Below are positions 25,866-35,950 of a DNA stretch of 64,000 nucleotides, piece after piece. The position numbers and the translations under genes are program-made. Position 1 is the stretch's first letter, and each line of letters opens with the position of its first letter. Origin of the DNA: Rhodocyclales bacterium (GTDB lineage Bacteria > Pseudomonadota > Gammaproteobacteria > Burkholderiales > Rhodocyclaceae); NCBI GenBank assembly GCA_028292505.1, contig JAQGMF010000043.1, positions 1 to 64,000 on the forward strand, in the 5' to 3' direction. A model generated the notes under the pieces. That model did no database searches and was not told the DNA's origin. It worked only from the letters and a program-made list of their open reading frames with translations.

Positions 25866-27824
25866 TCAGGCCGCCATGACCTCATCGGCATGGCTTGTCA
25901 GTGATGCGCCGAGTGCCGACTCGATGGCCTTGCTCATCAAAGCGACTTCTTCCACTTGCCGCTTGAGCGCGGCATCGGCCTGGCGTAGTTCGTCGATGCG
26001 ATCTTCCAGTGTGCCCGTCGCTTCGTGCACGCGCTTGACGCTTTCCAGCCGACGTTTGAGTTGCAACTGGTATTCACGCACCTGCGTTTCCAGCGGCGCC
26101 ATCACGGCGCGCAGCCATTGTTCGATGTCGCGATTGGCGACTTCGAAAGTGCGGCGTGCTTCGATGGCGATGGTGTCGAAGAAGCGCTGCGTGACCGTGC
26201 CTTTCCATTGCGTGATCATCGCGCTCATGGTGTTGAGCTGGTCGTCGAAAGCCTTTTCCAGACGCGCGATTTCCTTCTCGTAGCGCATGGTCGAAAAGCC
26301 CGAAGGCGGTGCAAGTTTGAGACCGTGTTCTACCGAGAAGCGCTTGTACATGGCGTCGAGCATCGCGGTGATTTCATTGATCTCGTCGGACGACTTGCGC
26401 AGATTGCCGCGCAGGCTGCCGAAGAACTGCAGCATGGCTTCGCGCAGACCCTTCGAGAAATTCGCATCGACCATGCGCGCGCGCGTGCGGCGCGTCTCGG
26501 TACGAACCGTGTCGACGCCGATGTGCGAGAACAGTTTGTTGGACAGGCTGGCGAACACGCTGCGCACAGCGTGGTACTTCTGAAGCCCGTTTTCGAACTC
26601 TTCCTTCTCGGCGCGCACTTTGCGCATCATGTACTCAATGACGCCCTGATTCTTGCCGCGCAGGTCCGACATTTCCTTGAGCTGTTCCTGCAGACTGCGT
26701 TCGCGCGCGTCGAGCAGTTCGCTCATGCGGCGAATGATTTCGCCGGTTTCGAGCAGCGCGTTTTCGCGCGCGATGTGCTGGCGTGTTGGCAGCAACTCGG
26801 TGCTCATCGCGTTTTCGAGCACCTCGATGCGCGAGCGCTGCAGCAGCGCATGGTCCTGGTTGACCTTGGCATAAAGTGCCTTCTGCGCCGACACCGGGTA
26901 GATCTGATCACTGGTGATGCCAAGCGTTTCCGCGACGGTCGACACCTGCTTGTCGATCTCGGCGTTGATCTGCTCTTCGCTGCGCATGCCATCCCACAGG
27001 CCGTCGATCTTGTTGAGCACGACCATACGGCCGTTCTTCTGCGTGCGGCCGATATTCACATGCTTTTGCCATACCTGAAGATCGCTCTGGGTGACACCCG
27101 TATCGGCGGCGAGCAGAAACAGCACGGCATGTGCGTTCGGAATCAGGGAAAGCGTCAGTTCCGGTTCGGAGCCGATAGCGTTGAGTCCGGGTGTGTCGAC
27201 AATGACCAGGCCTTGTTCCAGCAGTGGATGCGGGAATTGGATGATGGCATGACGCCAGCATGCTACCTCGACCAGGCCGTTAGCATCCGGCCGTGCGCCT
27301 TCCGTTCCCGTTTCATCAACCGGGAAGCCCAGGCGCTCGGCTTCTTCACGGGAGACCAGCTTGGTTTCGGCAACGCGCATGAAAGCCTGTTGCAGGCTTT
27401 CGGCACTGCGTACATCGAAAGGCTCCAGCGTCCACTCATGTGGCACGCGGCGCAGTTCGGCAACGCTTTCCTGACGACCGCGCGTTTCGATAGGCAATAG
27501 CCTGATGCCGGGCGTCTGGCCGGCCTCCCACTGCAGCTCGGTCGGGCACATGGTGGTGCGGCCGGCGCTGGAAGGCAGTACGCGACTGCCATACTGGGCG
27601 AAGAAAATGGCGTTGATGAGTTCGGACTTGCCGCGCGAGAACTCGGCGACAAAGGCGACGACGAGCTTGTCTTCCTTGAGGCGGTCCAGCAAATGCTGCA
27701 GGCGCATATCGGCCTGGGCATCGGAAAGATCGTTATTGACCAGCCAGGAGCGCAGGTGCTGCACGGCAGCGCTGACGTCGTTGCGCCAGCGCGAGTATTC
27801 GGAAAACTGTTCGATCAGGGCCAT
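25866..27824 (-). CDS. Dynamin-family large GTPase
   Basis: A 652-residue protein. The GTPase domain (residues ~50-330) has a G1 motif AEFSRGKS (residues ~60-67), G3 DTPGLNAIGSEPE and G4 VLNKIDG. The rest is mostly long alpha-helix with coiled-coil character (e.g. ~365-430 and ~590-630), consistent with the stalk/tip of bacterial dynamin-like proteins. No membrane helix is evident. Possible roles are membrane remodelling or envelope stress protection, but the family is poorly characterised in betaproteobacteria. It stands alone between the ferredoxin terminator and mutM on the same strand. Confidence 0.85.
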   Translation of the reverse strand: MALIEQFSEYSRWRNDVSAAVQHLRSWLVNNDLSDAQADMRLQHLLDRLKEDKLVVAFVAEFSRGKSELINAIFFAQYGSRVLPSSAGRTTMCPTELQWEAGQTPGIRLLPIETRGRQESVAELRRVPHEWTLEPFDVRSAESLQQAFMRVAETKLVSREEAERLGFPVDETGTEGARPDANGLVEVACWRHAIIQFPHPLLEQGLVIVDTPGLNAIGSEPELTLSLIPNAHAVLFLLAADTGVTQSDLQVWQKHVNIGRTQKNGRMVVLNKIDGLWDGMRSEEQINAEIDKQVSTVAETLGITSDQIYPVSAQKALYAKVNQDHALLQRSRIEVLENAMSTELLPTRQHIARENALLETGEIIRRMSELLDARERSLQEQLKEMSDLRGKNQGVIEYMMRKVRAEKEEFENGLQKYHAVRSVFASLSNKLFSHIGVDTVRTETRRTRARMVDANFSKGLREAMLQFFGSLRGNLRKSSDEINEITAMLDAMYKRFSVEHGLKLAPPSGFSTMRYEKEIARLEKAFDDQLNTMSAMITQWKGTVTQRFFDTIAIEARRTFEVANRDIEQWLRAVMAPLETQVREYQLQLKRRLESVKRVHEATGTLEDRIDELRQADAALKRQVEEVALMSKAIESALGASLTSHADEVMAA

Positions 27825-28066
27825 TTACGGGGTCCCCCGGGGTTTATCTGAGCGCCATCTTCGCGCGCGAAAGCGATGCGGCGTGCCGCGTTATGAATGA
27901 TCATTGTTTTATTCGCCATTCGATCGCTAGCATAGCTGGAATTGGGTCTGCCGCAATACCCTGTGGGGCCGTTCCGCGCTCTGGCTGGCCGCTGGTCGCG
28001 CCGCGAGGCGATATTCCGTGCACAAAGTCACGCGTCATCTCGCCGCCACATGATTTTTTACGCTTG

Positions 28067-28882
28067 TCAGGCGCGCTGGCAACGCACGCAGAAGAATGTG
28101 CTGCGCTGCCCCATGACTTCTTTGCGGATAAGCGTCGTGCATATCCGGCAGGGCTCGCCCTCGCGTGCATAAACGAAATAATTCTGCTGGAAATAGCCGG
28201 AATTGCCATTCACGGCAACGAAGTCACGCAGCGTGCTGCCGCCCGCAGCGAGTGCATCTTGCAGGGTGCTTTTCACGCATTCCGCCAAACGTGCGCAGCG
28301 TCGCGCGGAGAGCTTGCCGGCCGGGGCGCTCGGATGGATGCCGGCGCGAAACAAACTCTCGGACGCATAGATGTTGCCGACACCCACGACGCGCTGCGCA
28401 TTCATCAGCCATAGCTTGATCGGCGTGGGACTCTTGCGCGTCGCGGCGAACAGCCATGCGCCGTTGAATTGTTCCTCCAACGGTTCGATGCCGAGATGGG
28501 CGAGCAGCGCGTGCTCCTGCGCCGGATGCGGCACCCACAGCACAGCACCGAAGCGGCGTGGATCGTGCAGGCGCAACATGCGTTGGTCGAACAGTATGTC
28601 GATGTGATCATGTTTTTGCGCCGGCGTGTCGCTCGGCAATACGCGCAAGCTGCCCGACATGCCCAGATGGATCAGCACGCTGCCGGTGGCGACTTCGAGC
28701 AGCAGATACTTGGCGCGTCGCCGTACCGCCTCGATGCGTTGGTTGCGCAAGTGCGTTGCGAGATCGTCCGGCACGAGGTAGCGCAGGCGTGGCTGACGCA
28801 CGACGAGCCCGCTGACTGTTCGCCCAACGATATGCTCGGCAATGCCGCGGCGGGTGATTTCTACTTCGGGCAGTTCGGGCAT
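28067..28882 (-). CDS. mutM: Formamidopyrimidine-DNA glycosylase
   Basis: A 271-residue repair enzyme that removes 8-oxoguanine. It begins MPELPEVEITRRGI, giving the catalytic Pro and Glu after Met removal. The helix-two-turn-helix region includes VVGVGNIYASESLF, and the C-terminal zinc finger is CRIC...CVRC. It is full length and divergent from the TPR gene, as in many betaproteobacteria. Confidence 0.96.
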   Translation of the reverse strand: MPELPEVEITRRGIAEHIVGRTVSGLVVRQPRLRYLVPDDLATHLRNQRIEAVRRRAKYLLLEVATGSVLIHLGMSGSLRVLPSDTPAQKHDHIDILFDQRMLRLHDPRRFGAVLWVPHPAQEHALLAHLGIEPLEEQFNGAWLFAATRKSPTPIKLWLMNAQRVVGVGNIYASESLFRAGIHPSAPAGKLSARRCARLAECVKSTLQDALAAGGSTLRDFVAVNGNSGYFQQNYFVYAREGEPCRICTTLIRKEVMGQRSTFFCVRCQRA

Positions 28883-29066
28883 GCGTGCCTATCTCGTACT
28901 TGTATTGTCGTTCGTCGCCCGCCGGCGGGCGGTGCGGGGCGGGCAGTCTTGCTGGTACCATCCTGCTGGACGGCAATTGTGAGTCATTCCATTCTGAAAT
29001 CAATCCTGAAGATGGAATCTGTCGGGCGATTTGGTGTCATTCACATACTGCAACACCGGAGCAACC

Positions 29067-30824
29067 ATGCTTTTCCGCATTCCTCGTTTTTCTGCCGTGC
29101 GTACTCACTCACCGGCCGCAGTCTTACGCCTTGGCCTGGGAGCGTTGGCCGTTGTGGCGGCGCTGTGCGGGACAGGCGTCGATGCCCAGGAGCTGGCTCC
29201 CCTGGGTACGCCGCTGGCAGCGCCCAAGCCCGTCACCGAGTTGACCGCTGACATTCTGTACAAGACGGTCCTTGCAGAGATTGCTGCTGCGCGCGGCCAA
29301 CTCGATCTGGCCGCTTATCTCTACGTCGACGTGGCGCAGCGCACGCAGAACGCGCAACTCGCTGAACGTGCCACTGAACTGAGCTTGTCCAGCGGCCAGA
29401 TGGAGCTGACTGGCAAGGCTGTGAGGCTGTGGGTCGCGCTCGAACCGAAGTCGCCGAATGTCTTGCAGCCGCTTGCTATGGCGATGACTGGCGAGATGAC
29501 AAATCTGAACGAAGTCGAACCGGCACTGCGCCGCACGCTGGCGTCCGAAACGACCTCGACGGAGATCTTTCTCCTGCAACTGCCGGGTCTGTTGGCACGC
29601 TACCCCGACAAGGGCGGCGCCCAGGCCATGGTTGAACGCCTGACGCAGCCATACCTGCGTTTGGCCGAAGCGCATTTCGTGCGTGCTGTCATGGCGCTGT
29701 CGGCCGGCGATCAGGCCAAGGCCGAGCGTGAAAGCCAGATCGCACTCGATATGCGTCCTGACTGGGAATCGGCCGCGCGCATTCGGGCGCAATCGGCTTC
29801 CAAGGGCGAGCAGACGAAGGCCATGGAAGAGCTTGCCAAGTTCGGTCAGCATCATCCGCAGGCAATCGGTGCGCGCGAAGACTATGCACGCTGGCTAGCA
29901 TCGCAGGGACGCAAGGCGGAAGCGGACGCAGTCTATGACAGTCTGAAAACGGATTTTCCCGACAATGACGATGTAATTTTCAGCGCCGTTGTGATGATGG
30001 TGCAGAACGGCGAAAGCGACAAAGCCGAACCCCTGCTGCGCCGTCTCATCGACCATGGCTATCGCGATATCGATCAGCTGCGCTTGCAATTGGCATTGAT
30101 CCTGGAAGGCACTTCGCGGCCTGACGAAGCCATCACCGTCTACAGCGCCGTGCAGCCGGGTGCACAGTACGTCATGGCAAGGGCGCGCGCTGCACAGTTG
30201 CTCATCGGCGAGGGCAAGCCCGAGCAGGCGCGGGCGCTGCTGGCCGAGGCCACTGCCAAGAGCCCGGACAGCGCTGCCGAGCTGACCCTGGCGCAAGCAA
30301 GCCTGCTGCACCAGAACAAACAGACCGCCGACGCGCTGGCCCTGCTCGAAAAATACCTGGTTGCCAGACCTGATGAGAGCGAAGTGCTGTATCAGGCGGC
30401 GATGCTCGCGGACGAGCTCAAGCGCTATGACAAAATGGAGCAATGGCTGCGTCACCTGATGGCCGTGCGGCCGGACCAGTCATCGGCCTTCAATGCGCTG
30501 GGCTACTCCTTTGCCGATCGCAATGTCCGCCTGGATGAAGCGGATCAGTTGCTGACCCAGGCGATCAAGCTCTCGCCCGAAGAACCCGCCATTGTCGACA
30601 GCATGGGCTGGTTGCGTTTCCGCCAGAACAAGTTCGATGCCGCCGTCGAATTGCTGCGCAAGGCCTACAAGCTGGCGGCCGATCCCGAGATAGCCGCGCA
30701 CTTGGGCGAAGCCCTATGGAAGCAGGGGCACGCCGATGAAGCGCAGGAAGTGTTGCTACAGGCGCGCAAAACAAGTCCCGACAACGCCACATTGCTTGAA
30801 GTGACGAAGCGGCTCTTCAAATGA
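29067..30824 (+). CDS. Exported TPR-repeat protein
   Basis: A 585-residue protein with a signal peptide (hydrophobic LRLGLGALAVVAALCG, then DAQ) and many tetratricopeptide-like helix pairs; clear repeats include ...SAFNALGYSFADRNVRLDEA and ...IVDSMGWLRFRQNKFDAAVE. The arrangement mutM / TPR protein - lolB - ispE is conserved in betaproteobacteria. It is probably a periplasmic or outer-membrane-associated scaffold. The ATG used has CGGAG upstream; a TTG 36 bp earlier is in frame but has no such site. It overlaps lolB by 4 bp. Confidence 0.88.
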   Translation: MLFRIPRFSAVRTHSPAAVLRLGLGALAVVAALCGTGVDAQELAPLGTPLAAPKPVTELTADILYKTVLAEIAAARGQLDLAAYLYVDVAQRTQNAQLAERATELSLSSGQMELTGKAVRLWVALEPKSPNVLQPLAMAMTGEMTNLNEVEPALRRTLASETTSTEIFLLQLPGLLARYPDKGGAQAMVERLTQPYLRLAEAHFVRAVMALSAGDQAKAERESQIALDMRPDWESAARIRAQSASKGEQTKAMEELAKFGQHHPQAIGAREDYARWLASQGRKAEADAVYDSLKTDFPDNDDVIFSAVVMMVQNGESDKAEPLLRRLIDHGYRDIDQLRLQLALILEGTSRPDEAITVYSAVQPGAQYVMARARAAQLLIGEGKPEQARALLAEATAKSPDSAAELTLAQASLLHQNKQTADALALLEKYLVARPDESEVLYQAAMLADELKRYDKMEQWLRHLMAVRPDQSSAFNALGYSFADRNVRLDEADQLLTQAIKLSPEEPAIVDSMGWLRFRQNKFDAAVELLRKAYKLAADPEIAAHLGEALWKQGHADEAQEVLLQARKTSPDNATLLEVTKRLFK

Positions 30825-31408
30825 ATTTCGCAACCCCGCTGTTCGATCGTGCGCGCAAGGCCGGGGCACTCCTTGCCGTGTTGGTATTGACGGCCTGCGC
30901 TTCCGCGCCGCCCGCCGAAATTCCGCAACGGCCGGTGCGCGAAAGCATTTTGCAATTCGAATTGTCGGGGCGCGCTGTCATCCGTCAGGGCGCACGCGCC
31001 GACTCTATGCGATTGACATGGACGCACTCGCCTGCTGAAGACGCGATCGGGTTTTCCTCGGCGCTCGGCATGGTCGTCGCCGAGCTGCAGCGCGATGCCG
31101 GCGGCGCACGCTGGATTACCGCCGACGGCGAACGCTACGAGGCACGCAGCGCCGATCAACTGATGGCGCGCATCACCGATCAGCCTGTGCCGATAGACGC
31201 GTTGGCCCGCTGGGTGCTCGGCCGCGTCGGCCGTGGTGCACCTGCGACGCGTGACGCTATGGGCCGATTGATCGAGGGTGTCGACGAAGGCTGGACGGTG
31301 CGCGTGTTGGCGTATGAATCGGAGCGCCCCGAAGCGCTGCCGTCGAGTATCGAAGTCGAGCACGGGCCGCTGCGCATACGCCTGGCGATTGAAGAATGGG
31401 GCCTCTGA
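30821..31408 (+). CDS. lolB: Outer-membrane lipoprotein insertion protein LolB
   Basis: A 195-residue lipoprotein with lipobox LTAC (Cys26). ILQFELSGRAVIRQG and later PIDALARWVLGR fit the LolB fold, and the gene sits between the TPR protein and ispE as expected. It accepts lipoproteins from LolA and inserts them into the outer membrane. Overlaps neighbours on both sides (4 and 13 bp). Confidence 0.92.
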   Translation: MNFATPLFDRARKAGALLAVLVLTACASAPPAEIPQRPVRESILQFELSGRAVIRQGARADSMRLTWTHSPAEDAIGFSSALGMVVAELQRDAGGARWITADGERYEARSADQLMARITDQPVPIDALARWVLGRVGRGAPATRDAMGRLIEGVDEGWTVRVLAYESERPEALPSSIEVEHGPLRIRLAIEEWGL

Positions 31409-32346
31409 GCCTCGACGAGGCAGGTTTCATCACCTGTCCGGCACCGGCGAAGATCAATCTCTTCCTGCATGTCACAGGCCGTCGCGCTGACGGCTATCAC
31501 ACTTTGCAGACGGCATTCCGCATGCTCGACTATGCCGATGTCCTGAAATTTCGTGTGCGTGCCGATGGCGAAATTCGCCGCCTCAACGATGTGCCTGGCG
31601 TCGCGCCGGAGCAGGATCTGGTGGTGCGCGCTGCACGCCTGTTGCAGGAACGCACAGGCTGCGCGCTCGGCGCGGATATTCGCGTCGACAAGCACCTGCC
31701 CATGGGCGGCGGGCTCGGCGGCGGTAGTTCGGACGCGGCAACCACGCTGCTGGCGCTCAACAGATTGTGGCAACTCGATGTGCCGCGCCCGAAATTACAA
31801 ACATGGGCGCTGACACTCGGCGCCGATGTGCCGTTCTTCGTGTTCGGCCGCACGGCGCTCGCTGCCGGTGTCGGCGAAAGCTTTGCGCCGCTTGACTTGC
31901 CGCCCGCCTGGTACGTCGTCATCGAGCCTGCCGTCGCAGTGCCGACACCACAGATTTTTAGCGACGAGGGTTTGACGCGTGACAGCGAAGCCGTCATAAT
32001 CTCGGCCTCTCCAGTTGGCGAGGGTTTGCAGGAAGGCGTGCTGCCAAGCACACAAGTGCGTGCCGAAGAGACTTTGCAGATCATCGCAAAGCAAACGCAC
32101 AATGACTTGCAGCCGGTTGCCTGTCGCCTTTACCCGGAAGTGCAGCAAGCCCTGGATGCGCTCGTGGCTTTCAGTGGCGCGCATGATGGTGGGCCGAGGA
32201 TGAGCGGCTCGGGTGCTTGCGTGTTTCTGCCTTGTGCAGATCGGGTGCGAGCCGAAGAGATGGTGAAAGAATTGAAAAACCAGTGGCGGGTATGGTGCGC
32301 CGCTGCGATGGATGTGCATCCGCTGCATGAGTGGGCCAGGAACTGA
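31396..32346 (+). CDS. ispE: 4-diphosphocytidyl-2-C-methyl-D-erythritol kinase
   Basis: A 316-residue GHMP kinase of the non-mevalonate isoprenoid pathway. CPAPAKINLFLHVTGRRADG is the N-terminal substrate site; LPMGGGLGGGSSDAA is the ATP-binding loop; RMSGSGACVF is the third GHMP motif. Somewhat longer than the common ~285 residues. ispD and ispF of the same pathway lie at 55-56 kb. It is followed by tRNA-Gln. Confidence 0.95.
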   Translation: MGPLSLDEAGFITCPAPAKINLFLHVTGRRADGYHTLQTAFRMLDYADVLKFRVRADGEIRRLNDVPGVAPEQDLVVRAARLLQERTGCALGADIRVDKHLPMGGGLGGGSSDAATTLLALNRLWQLDVPRPKLQTWALTLGADVPFFVFGRTALAAGVGESFAPLDLPPAWYVVIEPAVAVPTPQIFSDEGLTRDSEAVIISASPVGEGLQEGVLPSTQVRAEETLQIIAKQTHNDLQPVACRLYPEVQQALDALVAFSGAHDGGPRMSGSGACVFLPCADRVRAEEMVKELKNQWRVWCAAAMDVHPLHEWARN

Positions 32347-32385
32347 GCGCTCAGGCAGGAATATAAAAACGGATAACGAGTTTCT

Positions 32386-32462
32386 TGGGGAGTCGCCAAG
32401 CTGGTTAAGGCACCGGATTTTGATTCCGGCATTCGAAGGTTCGAATCCTTCTTCCCCAGCCA
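32386..32462 (+). tRNA. tRNA-Gln (anticodon TTG)
   Basis: A complete cloverleaf: acceptor TGGGGAG pairs with TTCCCCA, the D arm contains AGCTGGTTAAGG, the anticodon stem CCGGA/TCCGG carries the loop TTTTGAT (anticodon TTG at 32420-32422), and the T arm is AAGG-TTCGAAT-CCTT. CCA is encoded. The placement between ispE and prs is conserved in betaproteobacteria. Confidence 0.97.
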
Positions 32463-32542
32463 GACGATCGGGCAGGCCGTGCAGCAAACGGCCTGCCCTT
32501 ATGCTTTAGAGTGTATGGCAATTCATTTGTCATGAGGTTCAA

Positions 32543-33499
32543 ATGGCTTACGGCAGCTTGATGGTATTTACCGGCAACGCCAACCCGAAGTTGGCGTCCG
32601 ATGTGGTCAAGCGGCTGGGGACGTCCATCGGCGCTGCCACCGTGGGGCGCTTCTCCGACGGCGAGGTCAACGTCGAGATTCTCGAAAATGTCCGCGGCAA
32701 GGATGTCTTCGTGCTGCAGCCGACCTGTCAGCCGACAAATGACAACCTCATGGAACTGATGATCATGGTCGATGCCCTCAAGCGTGCATCGGCCGCGCGC
32801 ATCACCGCCGCCATTCCGTATCTCGGCTATGCCCGCCAGGATCGCCGCCCGCGCTCGGCGCGCGTGCCGATTACGGCCAAGGTCGTGGCAAATATGTTGC
32901 AGGCCGTGGGCGTGCAGCGTTTGTTGACGGTGGATCTGCATGCCGACCAGATCCAGGGATTCTTCGATATTCCGGTCGACAATATTTACGCCACGCCTTT
33001 GCTGATCGATCACCTGCGCAAAAGCGAGCATGGCGATGATCTGCTTGTTGTGTCGCCTGACATCGGTGGTGTGGTGCGCGCGCGCGCTGTTGCGAAACAA
33101 CTGGAAACGGATCTGGCGATCATCGACAAGCGTCGGCCGAAAGCCAACGTGGCGGAAGTGATGAACATCATCGGTGATGTACAGGGGCGTACCTGCGTGA
33201 TTGTCGATGACATCGTCGACACGGCAGGAACCCTGTGCAAGGCTGCGCAGGCGCTCAAGGAGCAGGGCGCCAAGCGCGTCGTGGCTTATATCACGCACGC
33301 CGTACTGTCGGGCGCGGCGGTGGGCCGCATCACGGATTCGGATCTCGATCAGTTGGTGGTGACCGACACCATTCCCTTGCGCGATGAAGCCAAGGCGGCG
33401 GGCAAGATCAAGCAGGTGTCGATCGGTTCGCTGATGGCCGACACCATGTTGCGCATCAGCAATGAAGAGTCGGTCTCGTCTCTGTTCAGCGAAGAGTAG
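32543..33499 (+). CDS. prs: Ribose-phosphate pyrophosphokinase
   Basis: A 318-residue enzyme making PRPP from ribose 5-phosphate and ATP. It shows [12 protein letters not shown], the flexible [18 protein letters not shown] loop, [15 protein letters not shown] and the PRPP-binding [13 protein letters not shown]. Length is standard. It follows tRNA-Gln and precedes rplY. Confidence 0.97.
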   Translation: MAYGSLMVFTGNANPKLASDVVKRLGTSIGAATVGRFSDGEVNVEILENVRGKDVFVLQPTCQPTNDNLMELMIMVDALKRASAARITAAIPYLGYARQDRRPRSARVPITAKVVANMLQAVGVQRLLTVDLHADQIQGFFDIPVDNIYATPLLIDHLRKSEHGDDLLVVSPDIGGVVRARAVAKQLETDLAIIDKRRPKANVAEVMNIIGDVQGRTCVIVDDIVDTAGTLCKAAQALKEQGAKRVVAYITHAVLSGAAVGRITDSDLDQLVVTDTIPLRDEAKAAGKIKQVSIGSLMADTMLRISNEESVSSLFSEE

Positions 33500-33608
33500 T
33501 GCGCGAGCAAAGAGCAGTCTGACCAAGGTTTCGGGATGATGCGTGTGGCATTATCCTTTTTGTGTGGGGGCATCTGGTCGCGGGTGTCGCCGTTTATTGG
33601 AGATTAAT

Positions 33609-34226
33609 ATGCAATTTACATTCGCCGCTACAAAGCGCGTGGAACAAGGTACGGGTGCGAGCCGCCGCCTTCGTCGCGCTGGCGTTATTCCGGGAATCAT
33701 CTACGGTGGCAACAAGGAAGTGATCAATGTCAGCTTTGATCACAACCAATTGTTCCACTTGCTTCGCAACGAGAAATTTCACTCGTCCGTGGTCTGTGCC
33801 GACGTCGAAGGCAACAAGGAAAACGTGATCCTGCGTGCCACGCAATGGCACCCGTTCCGCCAGATCGTTCTGCACCTGGATTTCCAGCGCGTCGACGCTG
33901 CACAGAAGCTGCACATCAAGGTGCCGCTGCACTTCTTGAATGCCGAACTGAGCCCCGGCGTGAAGCTCGAAGGCGGTATCGTTTCGCACGTGCTGACCGA
34001 ACTGGACATCACCTGTCTGCCGAGCCAGTTGCCCGAGTTCATCGAAGTCGACCTCAAGGAGCTGGCCTTGGGCCACTCCTTGCACGTCTCGCAGCTCAAG
34101 CTGCCGGCAGGTGTCGAAATCGTGCATCACGGCGAAAGCGATCCGGTCGTTGCGACGGTCCTGCAAGTTCGCGGCGGTGGCGGCGATGATGCAGCCGAAG
34201 GCGAGGCCGCTGCACCGGCTGCCTGA
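33609..34226 (+). CDS. rplY: 50S ribosomal protein L25 (general stress protein Ctc type)
   Basis: A 205-residue two-domain L25 (Ctc/TL5 form): an N-terminal 5S-rRNA-binding domain ([16 protein letters not shown]) and a C-terminal beta domain (residues ~100-185), with an acidic/Ala-rich tail. Start [14 protein letters not shown] has TGGAG upstream. The stop overlaps the pth start (TGATG), so the two are coupled. Confidence 0.95.
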   Translation: MQFTFAATKRVEQGTGASRRLRRAGVIPGIIYGGNKEVINVSFDHNQLFHLLRNEKFHSSVVCADVEGNKENVILRATQWHPFRQIVLHLDFQRVDAAQKLHIKVPLHFLNAELSPGVKLEGGIVSHVLTELDITCLPSQLPEFIEVDLKELALGHSLHVSQLKLPAGVEIVHHGESDPVVATVLQVRGGGGDDAAEGEAAAPAA

Positions 34227-34834
34227 TGTCGTCCCAATCAGCACCCAAGCTGATTGTCGGCCTCGGTAACCCTGGGGCCGAATACACCGAAACCCGGCAT
34301 AACGCCGGGTTTTGGTTTTGTGAGCGGCTCGCGCACAATCTGGGCGTCACGCTGAATCACGAATCGCGTTTTCACGGCTTCGCCGGCCGTTCGCGCGATG
34401 CCAATGTGTGGCTGCTCATGCCGCAGACATTCATGAATCGCTCCGGACAATCCGTGCTGGCCCTGGCGCATTTCTATCGCATCCTGCCCGATGAAATACT
34501 CATTGTGCATGACGAGCTCGACATTCCACCGGGGCAGTTGCGTCTCAAATATGGCGGCGGCTTGGGTGGTCATAACGGACTCAAAGACATTACCTCACGA
34601 TTAACGACGCAGGACTTCTGGCGCCTGCGCATCGGCATCGGCCACCCTGGCGACAAGAATCAGGTGGCAAACTACGTGCTCAATCGCGCACGCCGCGAAG
34701 AGCAGGTCGAGATCGACGAAGCCATCGAGCGCGCCTTGAGCGCGTGGCCGAAAATCATCGCTGCCGACTGGAACGCGGCCAGCCAAATCATTAACGCGCG
34801 CCCTGCGGCGCCGAATCCCGGGAAAGCATCATGA
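34226..34834 (+). CDS. pth: Peptidyl-tRNA hydrolase
   Basis: A 202-residue enzyme that recycles peptidyl-tRNA. It contains [20 protein letters not shown] (catalytic His in TRHNAG), [18 protein letters not shown] and GGHNGLKDI. Coupled to rplY by overlap and to ychF by ATGA. A terminator-like hairpin lies inside the coding region at 34291-34319. Confidence 0.96.
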   Translation: MSSQSAPKLIVGLGNPGAEYTETRHNAGFWFCERLAHNLGVTLNHESRFHGFAGRSRDANVWLLMPQTFMNRSGQSVLALAHFYRILPDEILIVHDELDIPPGQLRLKYGGGLGGHNGLKDITSRLTTQDFWRLRIGIGHPGDKNQVANYVLNRARREEQVEIDEAIERALSAWPKIIAADWNAASQIINARPAAPNPGKAS

Positions 34835-35922
34835 GTCTCAAATGCGGCATTGTCGGATTACCCAATGTGGGTAAGTCGACCCTTTTTAATGCGCTGACCA
34901 AGGCGGGCATTGCGGCGGAAAATTATCCCTTCTGTACCATCGAGCCCAATGTCGGCATCGTTGAAGTGCCGGACCCGCGCCTCGAAGCGCTGGCGAAAAT
35001 CGTCAAGCCGCAGAAGGTGCAACCTGCCATTGTCGAATTCGTGGACATCGCGGGTCTCGTGGCGGGCGCGTCGAAGGGCGAAGGTCTGGGCAACCAGTTT
35101 CTCGCCAATATCCGCGAGACGGACGCCATCATCAACGTAGTGCGCTGCTTCGATGATGAAAATGTCATACACGTGTCGGGTCGTGTTGATCCGATCGCCG
35201 ACATCGAAACAATTCTCACCGAACTCGCGCTGGCCGATATGTCGGCCGTTGAAAAAGCCGTGCACCGCGAGCACAAGAAAGCGCGCTCGGGTGACAAGGA
35301 TGCGCAGAAACTGGCGGCGATACTCGAGCGTTTGTTGCCGCATCTGAATGAAGGCCAACCGGCGCGCACCTTCGTCCTGTCGGATGACGAGAAGCTGCTG
35401 CTCAAGCCGCTGTGCCTGATGACCATCAAACCGGCGATGTACGTCGGCAATGTGCTCGAAGACGGGTTCGAGAACAACCCGCACCTCGATCGTCTGCGTG
35501 CGCATGCCGCCAAGGAAGGCGCGCCGGTGGTTGCCGTGTGTGCCAAGATCGAAGCCGAACTGGCTGATCTGGATGACGAAGACAAGAAGGCCTTTCTTGC
35601 CGATCTTGGCCTCGAAGAGCCGGGGCTCAACCGTCTGATCCGAGCCGGCTACGATCTATTGGGTTTGCAGACCTACTTCACCGCTGGTGTGAAGGAAGTG
35701 CGCGCCTGGACGATCCACAAGGGTGACACGGGGCCGCAGGCTGCGGGCGTGATCCACACCGATTTCGAGCGCGGCTACATCCGGGCGCAAACCATTTCCT
35801 ATGACGATTTCATACAGTGCGGTGGCGAGCAGGGTGCCAAGGAAGCCGGCAAGGTGCGCGCCGAAGGCAAGGAATACGTCGTCAAGGACGGTGACGTCAT
35901 GAACTTCCTGTTCAATGTCTGA
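34831..35922 (+). CDS. ychF: Redox-regulated ATPase YchF
   Basis: A 363-residue Obg-family ATPase. G1 is [10 protein letters not shown]3 DIAGL, the coiled-coil insert spans ~130-175 and the TGS-like C-terminal domain holds [15 protein letters not shown]. Members of this family prefer ATP over GTP (established). It follows pth with a 4-bp overlap, the usual order. A 25-bp stretch of its 3' part reappears (24 of 25) at 36642-36666. Confidence 0.96.
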   Translation: MSLKCGIVGLPNVGKSTLFNALTKAGIAAENYPFCTIEPNVGIVEVPDPRLEALAKIVKPQKVQPAIVEFVDIAGLVAGASKGEGLGNQFLANIRETDAIINVVRCFDDENVIHVSGRVDPIADIETILTELALADMSAVEKAVHREHKKARSGDKDAQKLAAILERLLPHLNEGQPARTFVLSDDEKLLLKPLCLMTIKPAMYVGNVLEDGFENNPHLDRLRAHAAKEGAPVVAVCAKIEAELADLDDEDKKAFLADLGLEEPGLNRLIRAGYDLLGLQTYFTAGVKEVRAWTIHKGDTGPQAAGVIHTDFERGYIRAQTISYDDFIQCGGEQGAKEAGKVRAEGKEYVVKDGDVMNFLFNV

Positions 35923-35950
35923 GCGCTGAGGACTGACCTTGGGGGCTCAC

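Noticed and set aside
26025-27500. 491-codon open frame on the plus strand
   Set aside because: Antisense to the dynamin-like GTPase gene; composition is His/Gln/Arg-rich shadow sequence.
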